The notes: a model not told the origin generated them from the letters alone. Shown: positions 1-13,320, counted from the first letter of the stretch. The stretch: 50,281 nt of DNA from Dipetalonema caudispina (GCA_013365325.1 JABVXV010000403.1:1-50281), one strand, 5' to 3'. A program made the numbers and translations.

Positions 1-23
1 AAAGTGTTATTCTTCTTCTTCTT

Positions 24-27
24 CGTC

Positions 28-62
<35 letters not shown>

Positions 63-76
63 TTTATTACTATTAC

Positions 77-107
<31 letters not shown>

Positions 108-115
108 GTTATTAC

Positions 116-158
<43 letters not shown>

Positions 159-169
159 GTTATTATTAA
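24..169. repeat. ATT trinucleotide microsatellite
   Basis: Nearly continuous TTA/ATT repeats with occasional single-base interruptions (G or C). It is simple-sequence DNA with no coding meaning. It opens a gene-free, AT-rich stretch running to about position 1045, in which I see only A/T tracts and short TA repeats (about 470-481 and 977-995). Confidence 0.95.
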
Positions 170-1045
170 AATGATAAATTCTCAAGTAAAACCTTTAGTG
201 AGCAAGGTAATTTGCTTAAATCTATCCCCAAAAATTTACTAGCAGCACTATTTACCAACTAAAATAGCTGTAAGATTTTCCATTAACGTTTAAAACTGTT
301 TTTGAGCCTAAAGAATTATTCATTTTAATGATTAAAATAAAAAAAAAAAGAACATTATCTTAATCAAATACCAAAAATTTCGTTTTAAATGAGTTGTCAG
401 CAATATCAATTCTCGATGTAAATTTCGTGATTTGATTAATTCACTGCGATCTGATAATTTTTAACTTATATATATATATATGTTCAGGAGAGGATTTTTG
501 TTTTTATATTAACAATGGAAAAAAGGAATAAAATTTTATTTTTGTTTCTTTTTTTTTTTTTTTTTTTTGTTTCATCTACAATTTGTTAGCAATGATAAAA
601 TTTTTTGAATTCATTATAAAATAATTTTTGTTTGTAACAAATGAAATAAAAAAAATTTGATGCTTATGAAAGTAAGAAATACGAATGTAATATAAAAATG
701 GTAAAATGGATTTTAATTAAAAATTATATAAGATTTTACCTGGAATTCGTAAGAGATTGGATTAGTTGAAACTGTTTGATTTGAAATTGAGAGCATCACT
801 TTTGCAATCACCATATGCAGCTGATATTTAGGTCTTCCCTTTTCAAACATCACACCTTTTGATCATATTACCACCCCCTCCTAAACCCTTGCACCAAACT
901 AATATCAAACAATTTTGCGTTACTTTTCCTACTTTTCTAACCTTTCGTTTCGGTTATATCACCGTTTTGAATTTTATATATATATATATATATATTATCC
1001 TGAATTAATGATAAATATACTTACTAATAATTTATTAAATATTTA

Positions 1046-1261
1046 TTAATGCAATAATTGCACTTCCATCAACACTCCAGGATGCAGAATTTTCACGATG
1101 ATTCCATTTCTTAATGCATTATACCAGAAAACCGGAAAATGTATGTCTGCTATATCATTAATGTTTATGAATACTTTACATTCTGGATTCAATTTAGATG
1201 CTTGCAAAAATAACTGTATTGCTATCACTACATGTAACTGTCCTTGCTGAAGAAAAGCCAT
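1046..1261 (-). other. Minus-strand exon-like ORF, possible 3' exon
   Basis: This 71-codon open frame on the minus strand has protein-like codon use (GCA, CAA, GAA, AAA, TTG) and includes the string IHFPVFWYNALRNGIIVKIL. An acceptor-like site (ttttcttcag) lies just inside it, before the codons for QGQLHV. The stop codon overlaps an AATAAA (1042-1047) and a second one follows at 1031-1036, as expected for a terminal exon. I do not recognise the protein. No partner exon was found, and the plus strand here is also open (see the 1198 entry), so this may be chance or a gene remnant. Confidence 0.3.
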
Positions 1262-1287
1262 TTCTGGACTTGAAGAAAGTTATTCGG
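1198..1287 (+). other. Candidate first exon of the 1564-5454 gene
   Basis: An ATG at 1198 starts a frame whose first 17 residues (MLAKITVLLSLHVTVLA) look like a signal peptide, followed by EEKPFLDLKK. The frame could splice at a weak GT (1279 or 1288) to the exon starting at 1564, and either donor keeps phase 0. Against it: the donors are poor, the downstream protein does not look secreted, and the opposite strand carries a competing open frame. Treat as a possibility only. Confidence 0.25.
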
Positions 1288-1563
1288 GTGCGAATTTTTT
1301 ATCATTTTTATCTAATGACAAATTTAATTAACCAATTATTACTGAAAATTCAGAAAAAAAAAAAGAAAGAAAAAAACGAAGCATTTCCGATTGTTTTTTT
1401 GAAGAGAAATAAAAAGATTTTTAGAGAAGTAACTTTCAACTATATCACGATATTCTTTCCAATATTAGTCTTTCCTTTGTTCATTTCTGCAGCTGATTTT
1501 TATTAATTTGAAGCGATTAATTTATTTTTTTTTTTTTTTTTAAATTTGAATATGACATTTCAG

Positions 1564-4500
1564 GGAGCTCTTGATGTTGTAGCGGCAGTACCAACTTCAG
1601 CATCATCAAATTACGATTTTGGTGATGCATCACAATTGACTGCTCCAGACGGTATCCAGGGAATCGATCCGATTATTCGTGAAAGACTTTCAAGACTTTT
1701 TCATATTCCTCCGGATTTTGTACATCGATTGGCAGCCCAGGCTGGCTTTATTGATTATGAGCCAACAACAGCTAGACCATTCCTGCGTTACTGGTTAGAA
1801 AAAATTTTGAAAATTATGAATAAATCCGAACAGTGATCATACTTGAACACTGCTGTCACATGTTTATACTTTTAGGCCCAAACAAAAATCACACGTGCCG
1901 TACGTAAATCCAGAATATAGTACAGGATCTGCCTTTATTCAGGTGAACATTTTCCGACATTTCGAAATCGTGAAAAGAAGCTATGCATTTGTTAAGCTGT
2001 TATTTTCGAACAATTTAATAATTTTGAAATTCTAGTTTTGTTATTCGTAATTGAAAAGTTTTGATGCAAGAATCTATCGTAAAACGATGAAACAAAACGA
2101 TTTCAAAATGTTACAAATTTAAATCATAATTTTTTTTTTTTCATTGTTATTGAAGATAACAATGATTATAGGAGGATCCATCAATTGCATCTAATTCAGC
2201 TAATGATTTATCAGCAATAGTTCCACAACAGGGGCAAGTTTACTAATGATTTACTTAATTACTTTTCCGACGAGAATGATATCGTTATGTGTGAAGGGGT
2301 ATATATGGTGACATTCTAATTCTTTTGTTCGAAATAATTCACATAGCGGCAAATTTTAAATGAAATTTACGATGAATTAAATTAGGTATTATCTAATTGG
2401 TTTTCATTGTCAGCTCATGAGAATAGGGAATGAATGTAAGATGAAAAAGGGATAAATTAATGAGAATAAGAATTTGCGAATGTTAGAGATTCGAACGATT
2501 TATTACAATCTTTTTACCATTGAACTTCTATTCTTCACTATGGTTATTATAATCGTTTCCGATTCATATGATATTATTCATAAGTGCAAGTATTGGTTGA
2601 GAAAAGAAGGAAAGCATAATTTATAATTGTAGAAATTTTATTAACTCTTCACAAACCATTACAAATCATACGATACCCGAACAGCAAGCAAGCATTTTAC
2701 AATCCGAACAACAAGCTGTCATTTTTCAACCTGTAATCAAAGATGGTCATTTGTAAGTTTTCTGAATTTTTTAAAATTTTTACATTTTTTTTTATATTGG
2801 AAATGTTTTGAAAAATTATTAAAATTTTTTAATATTTTTACAATTTAAAATTTTATTAACTCCAGATATTATCAACCATTCGGTGTTTTACCACAAGGTG
2901 GACAACCAAAAATGATTATTTATGGTGGACGATTATACATGGCTACACCATTACAAAGCGAAACACATGCTCAAGTTAGTTTATACCATATATTGTATTA
3001 TTACAATTATTGTAAGAATTTACAGGTTAGCTAATATTATATAGCATGTTATCCAGTTATGGCAAGAAAATTTTTTACAGTTCACTTGTACTGTATACTG
3101 TATTATCTCTATTTATCTTTGTACTGTATACTGTATTATCCCTATTTATCGTAAGATTTTATCTGATTTCATTAAAAAAAAAAAAAAAAAATTTTAACTT
3201 CTTTTATTATTTGTTGCTTTTTTAATGAAGCCAGCATATTTCATTTTTATCGTTATACAATTATTATTGAGGAAATAACAATGGGTGGTATAGTTATGCA
3301 AAATTCAAGCGAAGTGATTGATAAAAAGAAAAAAGATAAAAAAGCATCAGATGCATCAAATGAAGCAAATGAAGAAATGCATTATCGTCGTATTTATGCG
3401 CAGCATATGAAAGCTGCAGAAGATGCGCAAATTCAAGCTGCTAAACTTCAACAAGTAATATTTTTTGGACACGTATTTGACGCATACTTAACTTTACGCA
3501 TGTTTGACTTGAACATTCAAAGATTTTTATCAGAATTAGTTTAAATGCTGGAATTTATTTGCTTGTTTTTGAAAATATTTTAGCAAATATTATATTAATT
3601 CATATTCCTATTTGATGTTTTATTTCATATTTGATCTTAATAAATTTCATATTATTTCATATTAGTTGCTAATTTCTTTATCGATTAAGGTGCAATATTT
3701 AATATTACACATCTATGATTCTTATTGCTCATTGTTTTAATTCAAAATTTATTCTCATCAGTGATGTGTGGCGATGACCTATTTATTTATCATCAGAATT
3801 TTCACTTTTCAAAATTCAATTCATACCTTGGGTCATTTATGAATTAAGTTTAAAATTCATTAAAAAGAAGATGAAATCATCATTCATATAGATCATTGCA
3901 CCGGATGCTTCATCGGTTGAAATTCTTGGAATTGAAAGTAAAGCGAGGACATCTTCACCATACCGCAAAGTGTACAAAAAGGAACTTGAAAGTTCCGATG
4001 CATTACATCAATTCGATTTGCAGAAGAAATCGGTTTGCACATTGCTAATTAAACCAATTACCCATTTTCGAGCTAAAGCAAAAATTTCAAAAGTGATGAA
4101 GTTTATTCAAATTTTAAAAATCAACCCTTTTTTTTTTTTATTAATTTCTTACACTTGAAAGTATTATCTAATTCATCGCGGTGTTCCTATAGACGGCAAT
4201 ATGATCAAGCATAACCGTAAATTGATTACAATTTCAGATGTCAGATTTTTTCCGTTCTACAGAATTAAATTTGTTGTAGCAAGAAATTAATGCCAAGTTG
4301 GCACAAGAAGATACGACTGGAAATATTCGAAAACATGGCGAGAGCAACTTTCGAATAACAACACCAATAACACCATACAATCAGATTGCTGAAATCGTAA
4401 ACGATTTTGCTGATGCGACAGAAAATGCAAATTTACCATTCAACCAAGTATCATTCAATCAAGTTAATATACGATTAAATTAATTTGTAATATTTAATTA

Positions 4501-5454
4501 GAATCATCACATGTAATTGTAATTTACCTATAATTGCTTTAGAATTTTAAACAGTATGACGAAACTGACAACATAGCAGCTGATAGAATAATTGAAGAGC
4601 AAATGACGAGAAATACCCAGCAAACTGATAAGTCTCTAAGCAGAATGCTATCTCAGGAAAAGGTTAGCTTTAATATCATTTATTTATGGAGTAAATTTCA
4701 TAGCAAAATTTAAATTTCCAAAAAAAAAAAAAAGAAAAAAAAATTATATTAAGAGAAAATTGCATAGTACTTTTAACATTATTCACGAAATTTCGTATAT
4801 GTTACAAAAAGTACAAAAAGCAATTTCAGGTTGAAGATGAAGATACTGAATTTATGGGCAAGAATCAACGAATGCGGCGAATTTTGGCATTACGACGTAG
4901 AATGGCTGCTGATAGAAAACGATTCGCAGAACGGAAGCGATTGCTATCATCAATGAAACGAAAAGTGAATAAGGAAGAGGATATGAATAGAGAGGTAAGT
5001 TCATCTACAATTTTATTTGTTCTAAATTCTTAAAAATAAAACTATCAGCAAATTGAAACCCAACGATATCATAAGATTCAAAAATAATTTTGATACAAAA
5101 ATATAAGCAAATTTTCAATTAAATGATATCATATATATTAGCTAAATTTTTCAACATATGTTTCGGAATCTTAAATTCTCATACGAATAATATGATAATT
5201 TTAAGTTAAATAATATGGAAGATAAGAGATTTTAATCGTAGTAAAAAAAAAGGATAAATTTAAATTAATATCTATAGTCATTGTAGATATTTCGCCGTCA
5301 CTGTTACAACATTCAATCATTGGCACAACAATTTGGTTTCACAGACATCAAGCAATATGTGATATCTAATTGTGCATTTATTGAGAATTATTATCCGGAA
5401 TTTAAATGTGAAGAGGCTGAAGTTTCTGTTGATAAGTGCGAAAGACTATTTTAG
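1564..5454 (+). CDS. Unrecognised multi-exon protein, 5' end unresolved
   Basis: Eleven exons join in one frame to give at least 494 residues: 1564-1793, 1876-1942, 2172-2237, 2685-2752, 2866-2974, 3272-3454, 3892-4032, 4280-4447, 4543-4662, 4830-4994, 5287-5454 (TAG stop). Exon 1 begins after an acceptor (gacatttcag), so a 5' exon is missing. The N-terminal part (about residues 30-75) has a compact, helical look (GIDPIIRERLSRLF). The middle is Gln/Ser/Asn-rich with a KKKKDKK run. Exon 10 encodes a very basic helix (RRILALRRRMAADRKRF) and exon 11 a C-terminus (QQFGFTDIKQYVISN) that looks folded. No signal or membrane segment is seen in these exons. I do not recognise the family; a nuclear or cytoskeletal scaffold is a guess. 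Weak points: exon 1 could instead run to a GT at 1835, and exon 4 could start at 2633, which breaks phase. An AATAAA lies at 5830-5835. Confidence 0.75.
3087..3152 (+). repeat. 33-bp tandem duplication in an intron
   Basis: Two adjacent copies of a 33-bp unit beginning tgtactgtatactgtattat, differing by about two bases. They lie in the intron between 2974 and 3272 and have no coding role. Confidence 0.85.
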
Positions 5455-6577
5455 GTGTCAAATTTTGATTAATTAATTTGTAATTTTTTGTGCTCATAAA
5501 TGTAAATTGTTATTATTTATTGTAATTTTTATCTTATTTTAAAAAATTGCAAAAAAAAAACAGATGAAATTTTTACCAAGCACTATTATATCGCTAATTA
5601 ACTAGACTTTCGTTGTCCTCATGTGAAATTTTCTTCTTTTCCTCCCTCTTTCTCTCTCTCGTAAGAATGAAATATGAAAAAACGATTGAAATTCTTTGAA
5701 TTGAAGCGAAATTTTAATTCGAAACTTTGAAGTTTCAAATTACAAAAATTTATTTCTTTTTTACCATATGAATATTGTGCAAAATTCATGTATGATGTGA
5801 ATTTTCGTTTCTTTTTATCTTCAAATTTAAATAAAAAAAGTAAAATTCAATGAAATTTCTTCTGCATGTTGCATGAAACATCAGTGCAGCGCATTTGTAC
5901 CAGACATAAAAATTACCGCAAAAAAAAAAAAAAAAAAAAAAAACTAAGTTTGACAAAGTACGACGACAAATGTTAGGTAAAACATCAATGCAAACAATGA
6001 GAGTGACGAATGTAATGGCAAATCTGAGAGTTTGTTGCGCTTAAAATTGAACCTAAACACGAATTCAAGTACTTCCACTCTCTTTCCTAACTACTCAACA
6101 GTTTTGTTTATTTTAAGTGAAAATTTACCCCATTGATGAAGTTGAAAAGATGTCGAATCATTTCATTATCTTTTCAATATTCCGCTGATAAACGTACTTT
6201 TTATAATTGGTGAAAAGAAAAAAAAAAGAAAATAATTAAATTTGTTTTGTTTATTAATATTAGCAACAATTACTTTGTTTTATCTTATTTCTTGAAATAT
6301 TTTGTATTAAAATTGTTGATGTTTTAATCACTGAAGTTTTTATTTCAGCATTATTTGATCTCGTATATACCATTTTTTTTTTCTAAAAAAACAACTGTCA
6401 AAATAGTTTCAGGTAAAAATTAAATTCAAAATTATTGTTAAATTGTTTTTTTTTTTTTTTTGTTATAATATGAATTTTAAAAAAAATTTTTTGTTTAAAT
6501 TTTTCTCACAATATGAATGACATGAATGATTTTTATTTCTTTTTTTTCCAGGCATGACAGCTTGATTTTGTTAATGA

Positions 6578-6604
6578 AATAATAATAATAACAAGAATAA
6601 TAAA

Positions 6605-6683
<79 letters not shown>
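6578..6683. repeat. AAT trinucleotide microsatellite
   Basis: About 100 bp of almost pure AAT repeats, the longest trinucleotide array in the interior of the window. A poly-tyrosine open frame on the minus strand here is only this repeat translated. Confidence 0.95.
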
Positions 6684-6960
6684 GAATTGTTCTGTGTACA
6701 ATTTTTGTAGAAGTATTGCTATCGTTAACTTCCACAATTTTAAACTTCCAATTATTTCATAATGAATCATTGAAGTTACAATTATTGCACGATGAATTTT
6801 GCTAAAATAAAAAAAAAAAAAAAAAAAAAACCCTTTTTCAGACATTATTGTTGCTCATCGCTGTTGAATTGCCAATTTGCTAATAAAATTTTTGACAGAA
6901 ATATTTGCAGATACAAAATTGGTTATGTTAGCTAGTGAAATGAAATTCGCTGTATTATAG

Positions 6961-7105
6961 ATGAACGCTAATTCTTTGGATTGTGAATGGAACATTTTCG
7001 ATGTAATGATCATTTTATTCAGCATTTTCATCATATCACCGCAAATTTCATCATTTGCTTACAAATTATTTGCACGCATTTCTTCGATAGTTACCAACAA
7101 TAATT
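6961..7105 (+). other. Exon-like island with a hydrophobic helix
   Basis: An acceptor (gctgtattatag) is followed at once by ATG and 145 nt of open frame ending at a GTATGT donor. The 48 complete codons encode a hydrophobic stretch (WNIFDVMIILFSIFIISP) that could be one membrane helix and loosely recalls helices of voltage-gated cation channels. No phase-compatible partner exon was found on either side, so this is an orphan: a lost gene fragment, an unassigned exon or chance. Confidence 0.3.
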
Positions 7106-7626
7106 GTATGTTTTTTTTTTTTTTTTTTCATTTTTTTTTTATTTACAGTTAATAATTTCACTTAATATATTGTAACATTTTATTTTTAATTGACAAATTT
7201 CACTTGATATATTTTAGTATTTAAAGCTAACAAGTTTCATGTCTTATTTTACTATTACAAATGTTTTGTTTTTCCCCGAGGATCTAATTTTTTTTTTTTT
7301 TTTTTTTATTCCTGATCAAATTGCTATGATCAAAATATCATTTCATAAAGATCTGCAGGTTTATTTCGTGCTGAATTTTTGATTATTGATATTTTATTAC
7401 ATCGTTACAATTTTTTTCAAATATCATTTCATCGGTGAATCATGAACTTTTAGGGTTCACGGTTTAATCGATTAATTCCAGACAACTTTGTGTTGTAAAT
7501 TTTTTTCTTTTTTTTTTTTTTTTTTTTTTTTTTGTGAAAATCTATCGCTTCTCAGAAATTGTTATATCGGGAAACTATTTCGAGCGGATTATCAACTGAT
7601 CATTAGGGATATGTAATTCACTTATA

Positions 7627-7711
7627 TATAGATACACATACACAGACACACACACACACACATACACGCATATACACATACACACATACACATACATACA
7701 TACATACATAC
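7627..7711. repeat. CA/CATA microsatellite
   Basis: Imperfect CA and CATA repeats of about 85 bp. No gene is seen around them. Confidence 0.9.
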
Positions 7712-8654
7712 TGAAGACATTTGGCAGAAGTTTTATTTTTCGAAAAACTATGCTTAATTTTTGTGAAATTTCATCCATGAATTTATTAGATATAATCGTA
7801 TCTGATTTTCGATCAAATTTGAATCAACAATTACTGTTATAGAAGATTTTAAAAAAAAAATGTGCATTTTTTTTTTTTTTTTTTGCTTGGAAAGCAAAGA
7901 TTAAGAAAATAAGATAATAAATTTTAATTTTTAAATCAAAAAAGAAAAGGATATGTTATATAATTTTTATGCATTAAATTAACAATTAAATTATAATTAG
8001 ATTACAATTTGGTCTATGATATGAAAATAAAAGGATAAGAGATGAAAATTTGAGAGGAATCAAATAATGTGAATCAAATTTTACATTTTAAGATTGGTTT
8101 TAAATTTCAATTAACATGTTCATTAATCACACCGCAAAAGCATTCGTTTCCATTTATCTTCATGTAATCTTGCAAAAATTTTCTTCCAATTCTTTACGAA
8201 ATTTCTAACTTGCTTTTTTATTCAAATAATCAATTACTCGTGTTTTTGACATATCGAGCTGCAACAAAAAGAATAGAAGAAAATTTTTGAAGATATATTT
8301 CTAATCTATTTCAAGTTTTCATTAAAAAAAAAAAGGAAAAGATAGCAGTTTTTAAAATATTATTTCAAATACATTGCGTTTGTTAGTTCATATTTCCTTT
8401 GTTTTCAACAAAAAAAAAAAAACAGATTAAATTGTGAAATAAATTGTTTTAAGTATATTGAGAGAATTTCAAAGATTTTGTTCATATAATATTCGAATAA
8501 CATAACAAATGTTGTATTTCATCCCTCCTTTAGTTCATTTTCACGATTTTTATTCTCTCTTCTTACCTTTTCCTTCCATTTATCTCTTCCCAATTCGGTT
8601 TTTTTCTTTTCTAACTAAAAATTCGATAATTCATTAAAAGATAGAAAATGGAGA

Positions 8655-8696
8655 AAGAGAGAGAGAGAGAGAAAGATAGGGTGGGGAAGAGAAAGC

Positions 8697-8739
<43 letters not shown>
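8655..8739. repeat. GA repeat followed by long A run
   Basis: A short GAGA purine tract leads into about 40 consecutive A residues (from 8699). The lysine-rich open frame across it is an artefact of the homopolymer. Confidence 0.95.
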
Positions 8740-8740
<1 letters not shown>

Positions 8741-9757
8741 GAAAATGTTGTAAAGTATAGTAAAAGCAGTTGGTCTACACTTTCGGACAAAAATGTTATA
8801 TTTATTTATTCGATCTGTAGTCTTATTCTACGAAACATAGGATACTTTAAATGGACACTTTTGTTAACATTTTAAAAATTGCATATGTGTAATTTTAATA
8901 AAATAATCTTTAACCATTAACTATATATTTTCATTTTTTTTTTTTTTTTTATTTTTTAATTTCCTTTAATAGTACATTGAATATTTTGAGTGTATTTTAC
9001 TTCCTTCTCATTGCTTAATTTCATCATTTTCTTCTTATTTTTATCTTTTCATTTTATCCTCAAACCTTTCTTTTAATTCATTTTTATGTTGTGCAAATAT
9101 ATTTTACAGGAAAAAAAGCAGAAAAAGGAATTAAATATATTCGAAATACATTTTAATTAACAAATCAAATAAACAAATAACGAAGTAAGCGGATGAATAG
9201 GTAAGGATTTGATTAACTGTACGAAGTTAATCAACAAATTTGATAAATTTCTAAATTTGCTTATTTTATTAAAATTATTTTATTAAATTATAAAAGTTCA
9301 CGAGTATCAATTTCGAGTTGTTGGTCCAATTTATGAGGTATTTGAAGGAAAACAAAAAAAAAAAAAAAAAAAATGTGAATTTTAGCGTAAATAAAATGTA
9401 TTAATTCATGCTGATGCTAATTAATTATCTTTTCCGAAATAGCATTTACTAAAATTTTACTTCATATTCATGCATTTGTTTGCTGAATTATTATTAATTT
9501 AATTTTATTGCTTGAATTTTTAGCAAAAATTTATCACAACAACATTTGTTCGAATAAAAAAAATTATTCACTATTGAAATTATCATTTACTTTTGGAATA
9601 CTAAATTTAAAAATTAATAAATTTCATTTATTTGCTTATCCATTGATTGTGAGAAGAAAAAAAAAAAAACAAAAAATCACCCGAAAATAAATAAAAAATG
9701 TTGTAAATTGTATGAATGAAATGAATGTATTAATATTAAATAATAGTATCATATTCT

Positions 9758-9792
<35 letters not shown>

Positions 9793-10158
9793 GAGAAAAT
9801 AGTTTAGCTATAAGATTATAAGATTATATTTGTCATTTTGTTAAATTTATCATTTATTGCTATCTTTACATTATAGTATCTGTGATCATCATTCGATCAT
9901 CAATATCAATCTATCAAATTGAAATGGTGTAAAAGGATGTGAAAGAGGAAGTAATAAGAGTTGAGGATAGTAAAGTAAGGCTAAAAGAATGGAAAAGTAT
10001 TGATGATGAACCCTTTTGATATTGCTAAACTAAAATGTCGGTTGCTTTAGTATCATTTTGTTCAAGATGGAACGAAATGAGGATGGAAGAAAGAGCTTAA
10101 ATAAAAGTGCTCAAACTAAAGCTTCAACTACATCACACCGATCTTTTTCCTCATATTA

Positions 10159-10233
10159 CACACATATATATATATATACACACACACACAAACACACACA
10201 CACACAAACACAAACACACACACACACACATAC
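10159..10233. repeat. TA then CA microsatellite
   Basis: A short TA run is followed by interrupted CA repeats. Just upstream (10067-10158) is an ordinary-looking open frame starting MERNEDGRKSL, but it has no usable donor before the repeat, so I do not call it an exon. Confidence 0.9.
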
Positions 10234-11252
10234 ATATCATCGATAATGATCCCATCACATCCTTCGACCTTTTTTCGTATTTCGCTGCTTGTATTCATTT
10301 TCTTTCCTGAAAGATTCAGAAAATCTTTTATAAATTTTTCATCTTTTAATATTAAAATAATATTCTTTTAGCATATTTTATCTATTAGATTTCTTTTTTG
10401 AAATGTTACCTTTTTTTTTTTTCCTTGTTTTATTTTAATAATTTAAGTATTATTTTTTTTTTTTTTTATTTGTTTAGGGAATTTTAATTAACTGTTTGAA
10501 AAATAATATTAAATTGTGATTTTCAAACTTCAATAAGTCAATAAGTTAGTCATATTTTAATCAATGAATACTTCTTACTGCTAAAAATATGTAAACAAAT
10601 ACAAATGATTGCTGATAATTTTTGAACTGTTAACATAACTTACAGTAAACAATGGAAAGCTAACATTTCCCGATTTGTCTCATTTCCCCAAATTTTATGC
10701 TCTTCTTGTAAGTAATTATTTTAAAAAAATAATATATGGCTTGAATCATTTTGATCAATTAGTAAGTAGTGTGAAATAGTTTCATAAGTTACCTAACAAA
10801 TTATTGATGGTTGTTTGAATCTAAATAATGGAAGGAAAGTTTCACCATGCAACGATTCATATTGTACGACAGTTTTATCGTCAACAATTATTGCTCCCAC
10901 AAATATATACAATTATCATTGAGAAATGTTTCACTAAGAAACTTTTCATAATTAATTAGTTTATCTCACTTATATGATTCTTCTGTTATTTAAGTTATCG
11001 GATTATCGGACTAAAGAAATGTCTAGTTTTCTTTTTTTTCTTTTTTGTCATTTTATGGCATATTTTATTTACTTTATTTATATCGGAATAATTTTCAAAT
11101 AAAAAGAGGGATTTTTTGAACTAAAATAATCAATTAATTATCGAAACTTTTGATACTATTGAAATCCATTGAAATTTTGTTTATGCACTTCTTTTCTTTT
11201 CTTTATTTCTTTGTTTTTTTTTTTTTTTTTTTTTTTTTTGCTGAAACTATAG

Positions 11253-11303
11253 AAAAACTCTTATCGTCCCATTAGCACTCAACGTCAACAACAAATTATA
11301 AGA
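11253..11303 (+). other. Exon-like island, 17 codons
   Basis: A T-rich acceptor (gaaactatag) precedes 51 nt of open frame (NSYRPISTQRQQQIIR) that ends at a GTAAAT donor, in phase 0 at both ends. GC content is clearly above its surroundings. The strand and exon reading fit well, but its gene is unknown. Confidence 0.35.
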
Positions 11304-12648
11304 GTAAATTTTTCTTTTTTAAAAATAATTCCTACTAAAATATGCAAGTAAAATAAAGCATATTAATTAATTAATAATTTTACTAAAATTCAATCAAATC
11401 GATGGTATTGAAATAATCTTTAGTGCTAATTTTTCTTTGATTAATAGTTTAATTTTTCACTTGAAAATTTGCAACCTTTATACATACAATCTTAGTCGAT
11501 CATTTTATTTCAAAAATATGAAACATTCAACAAATTTCGATAGGATTTATAAACTTTGAGTTTATTATTCTTCGCATGAATTCTTTATAATGCCAAAATT
11601 ACATTGTATGAAAGTGTTATTACCCGGAAATGCATGTAATTATCCTGAAAGTTATAATCCAAGAAATCCTTATAACATGAGAATTGATTGATCAATTACT
11701 TTGTCTTTGTAATTAGATCGATACAAATGAAACATAAAATATTAACGGCTATGAGGATAAAGGGATTACAGTAGTTTGAAAAGTACGTGAAGTGAACTTT
11801 GAGAGGATAGCAAATTGTCGAATGAATAATTATTTTATACATATTGTTAATTACTGTCACATACAATCTGTTCGAGTCCGACGATCCGGTAATTACTAGC
11901 GAAACCAATTGATATATGTACATATATATTTATTTATTTCGATATGATTATATCACAATTCAAATTATTTTTGTAATGTAAGAATTGTTCCTTATAATTT
12001 ACATGAAATATTTAGCAAAATAACTTCATCTAAATTTGCATAATAAAATTTTGGTTCTTAAAATTCTTAAAATGAATATCTTTATTATTATTCCTTCAAA
12101 TTAATACGGTGCAGTTGTTCAGTGAGGTGCGTTGTCTTGCCTTTTGCTTTCAACATGTTGTAAATATTTCCCATAAGCTTTTAACTGGATGGTATCAATT
12201 TTATGGAAATTTAAACTATTTTCTATTAGTCTAAAATTTATTTTTAGCAAAATGAAAATATTTGATAAATGAAGTTGGATAAATTTTCTTGTAAAATTTT
12301 GCAAAAGTATATTTTGAAGTTATGCTATTTATGTTTAACAGAAGGAAAATCAATGATTTTCTTTCGCAAAGTTTTAAATTCATATCACAGAATGTTAAGA
12401 TGATATTTTAAAATTATAATATTACTTCCCTATATTATCTAACAATATTTTTTTATTAACAAAATATTTTTATATTGTTTGTTGTCTTATTTTGTTTTAC
12501 TTTATTTTTTCAATATCTCATCTCAATCCTTTTTTTTTTTTTTTTTTTTTATACTAATACTTTGAAATAAATAATAATATTTTACTTTATTGAGCTCCAT
12601 TTCCTATGTAACATATTCTATTTTACGCAATCATCTCCAGAATCTAAT

Positions 12649-12699
12649 ATGCCTAAATCCGGAAAGAAAAAAAAAAAAAAAAAAAGAAAACCGTTATTA
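12649..12699 (+). other. Candidate initiating exon (lysine-rich)
   Basis: A good acceptor (atcatctccag) is followed after eight bases by ATG and a frame encoding MPKSG, a lysine run and RKPLL, ending in phase 0 at a GTAATT donor. It could be an SL-trans-spliced first exon, and it is phase-compatible with the island at 13492. The poly-A inside it weakens the case. Confidence 0.25.
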
Positions 12700-13056
12700 G
12701 TAATTATTGCACTATCCCTCTCAAGAAAAGAAAGCAAAAAAATGTATGCATAGAGTTATTATCGGGAAATATTTTATTGAGAAATTTTTAATGAATAATT
12801 TATTGTACCAATTATTTATGCTTAATTTATTTTTATAATTCTATTACTTTATGATATCCTTTGATCATATTACAATAGCTTGAAAGAGGAAAAAATTTCA
12901 ATAAGTTAAATTAATTTTGCTATTGTTTTTCGAATTTTTCTTAAAATTATCATAATCTAATGTATATTATCCATTATTTCGTCTAATGTTATCATCATGG
13001 CATAAGATATCAAATGATTTGTGAAAATAACAAAAAAAAAAAAAAAAAAAAAAGAA

Positions 13057-13320
13057 GAAGCTCAACATTCACATTTAACTTCCGGGTCGCTTTTACCTAC
13101 AGCTTTGATGTTGTAGAAATCTGATGCTCAATATTCACATTTAACTTCCGGGTCGCTTTTACCTACAGCCTTGATGTTGTAGAAATCTGAAGCTCAACAT
13201 TTACATTTAACTTCCGGGTCGCTTTTACCTACAGCCTTGATGTTGTAGAAATCTGAAGCTCAACATTTACATTTAACTTCCGGGTCGCTTTTACCTACAG
13301 CCTTGATGTTGTAGAAATCT
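13057..13320. repeat. 66-bp tandem array, four copies
   Basis: There are exactly four head-to-tail copies of a 66-bp unit (264 bp), located by the shared core tccgggtcgc at 13081, 13147, 13213 and 13279. Copies 3 and 4 are identical; copies 1 and 2 differ by a few single bases. The core is GC-richer than the region. Although 66 is a multiple of three, every frame I read has a stop in each unit, so it does not encode a repeat protein in this form. An A run of about 22 nt lies directly before it. Confidence 0.97.

Noticed and set aside
6495..6845. 116-codon minus-strand frame rich in tyrosine
   Set aside because: It is the AAT microsatellite and flanking A/T runs translated; no splice or codon signal.
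8648..8875. Lysine-rich 75-codon frame
   Set aside because: Produced by a GA repeat and a 40-nt A run.
11868..11895. gttcgagtcc resembling a tRNA T-loop
   Set aside because: The flanking bases do not pair into a T stem, and no anticodon or acceptor arm is found upstream.
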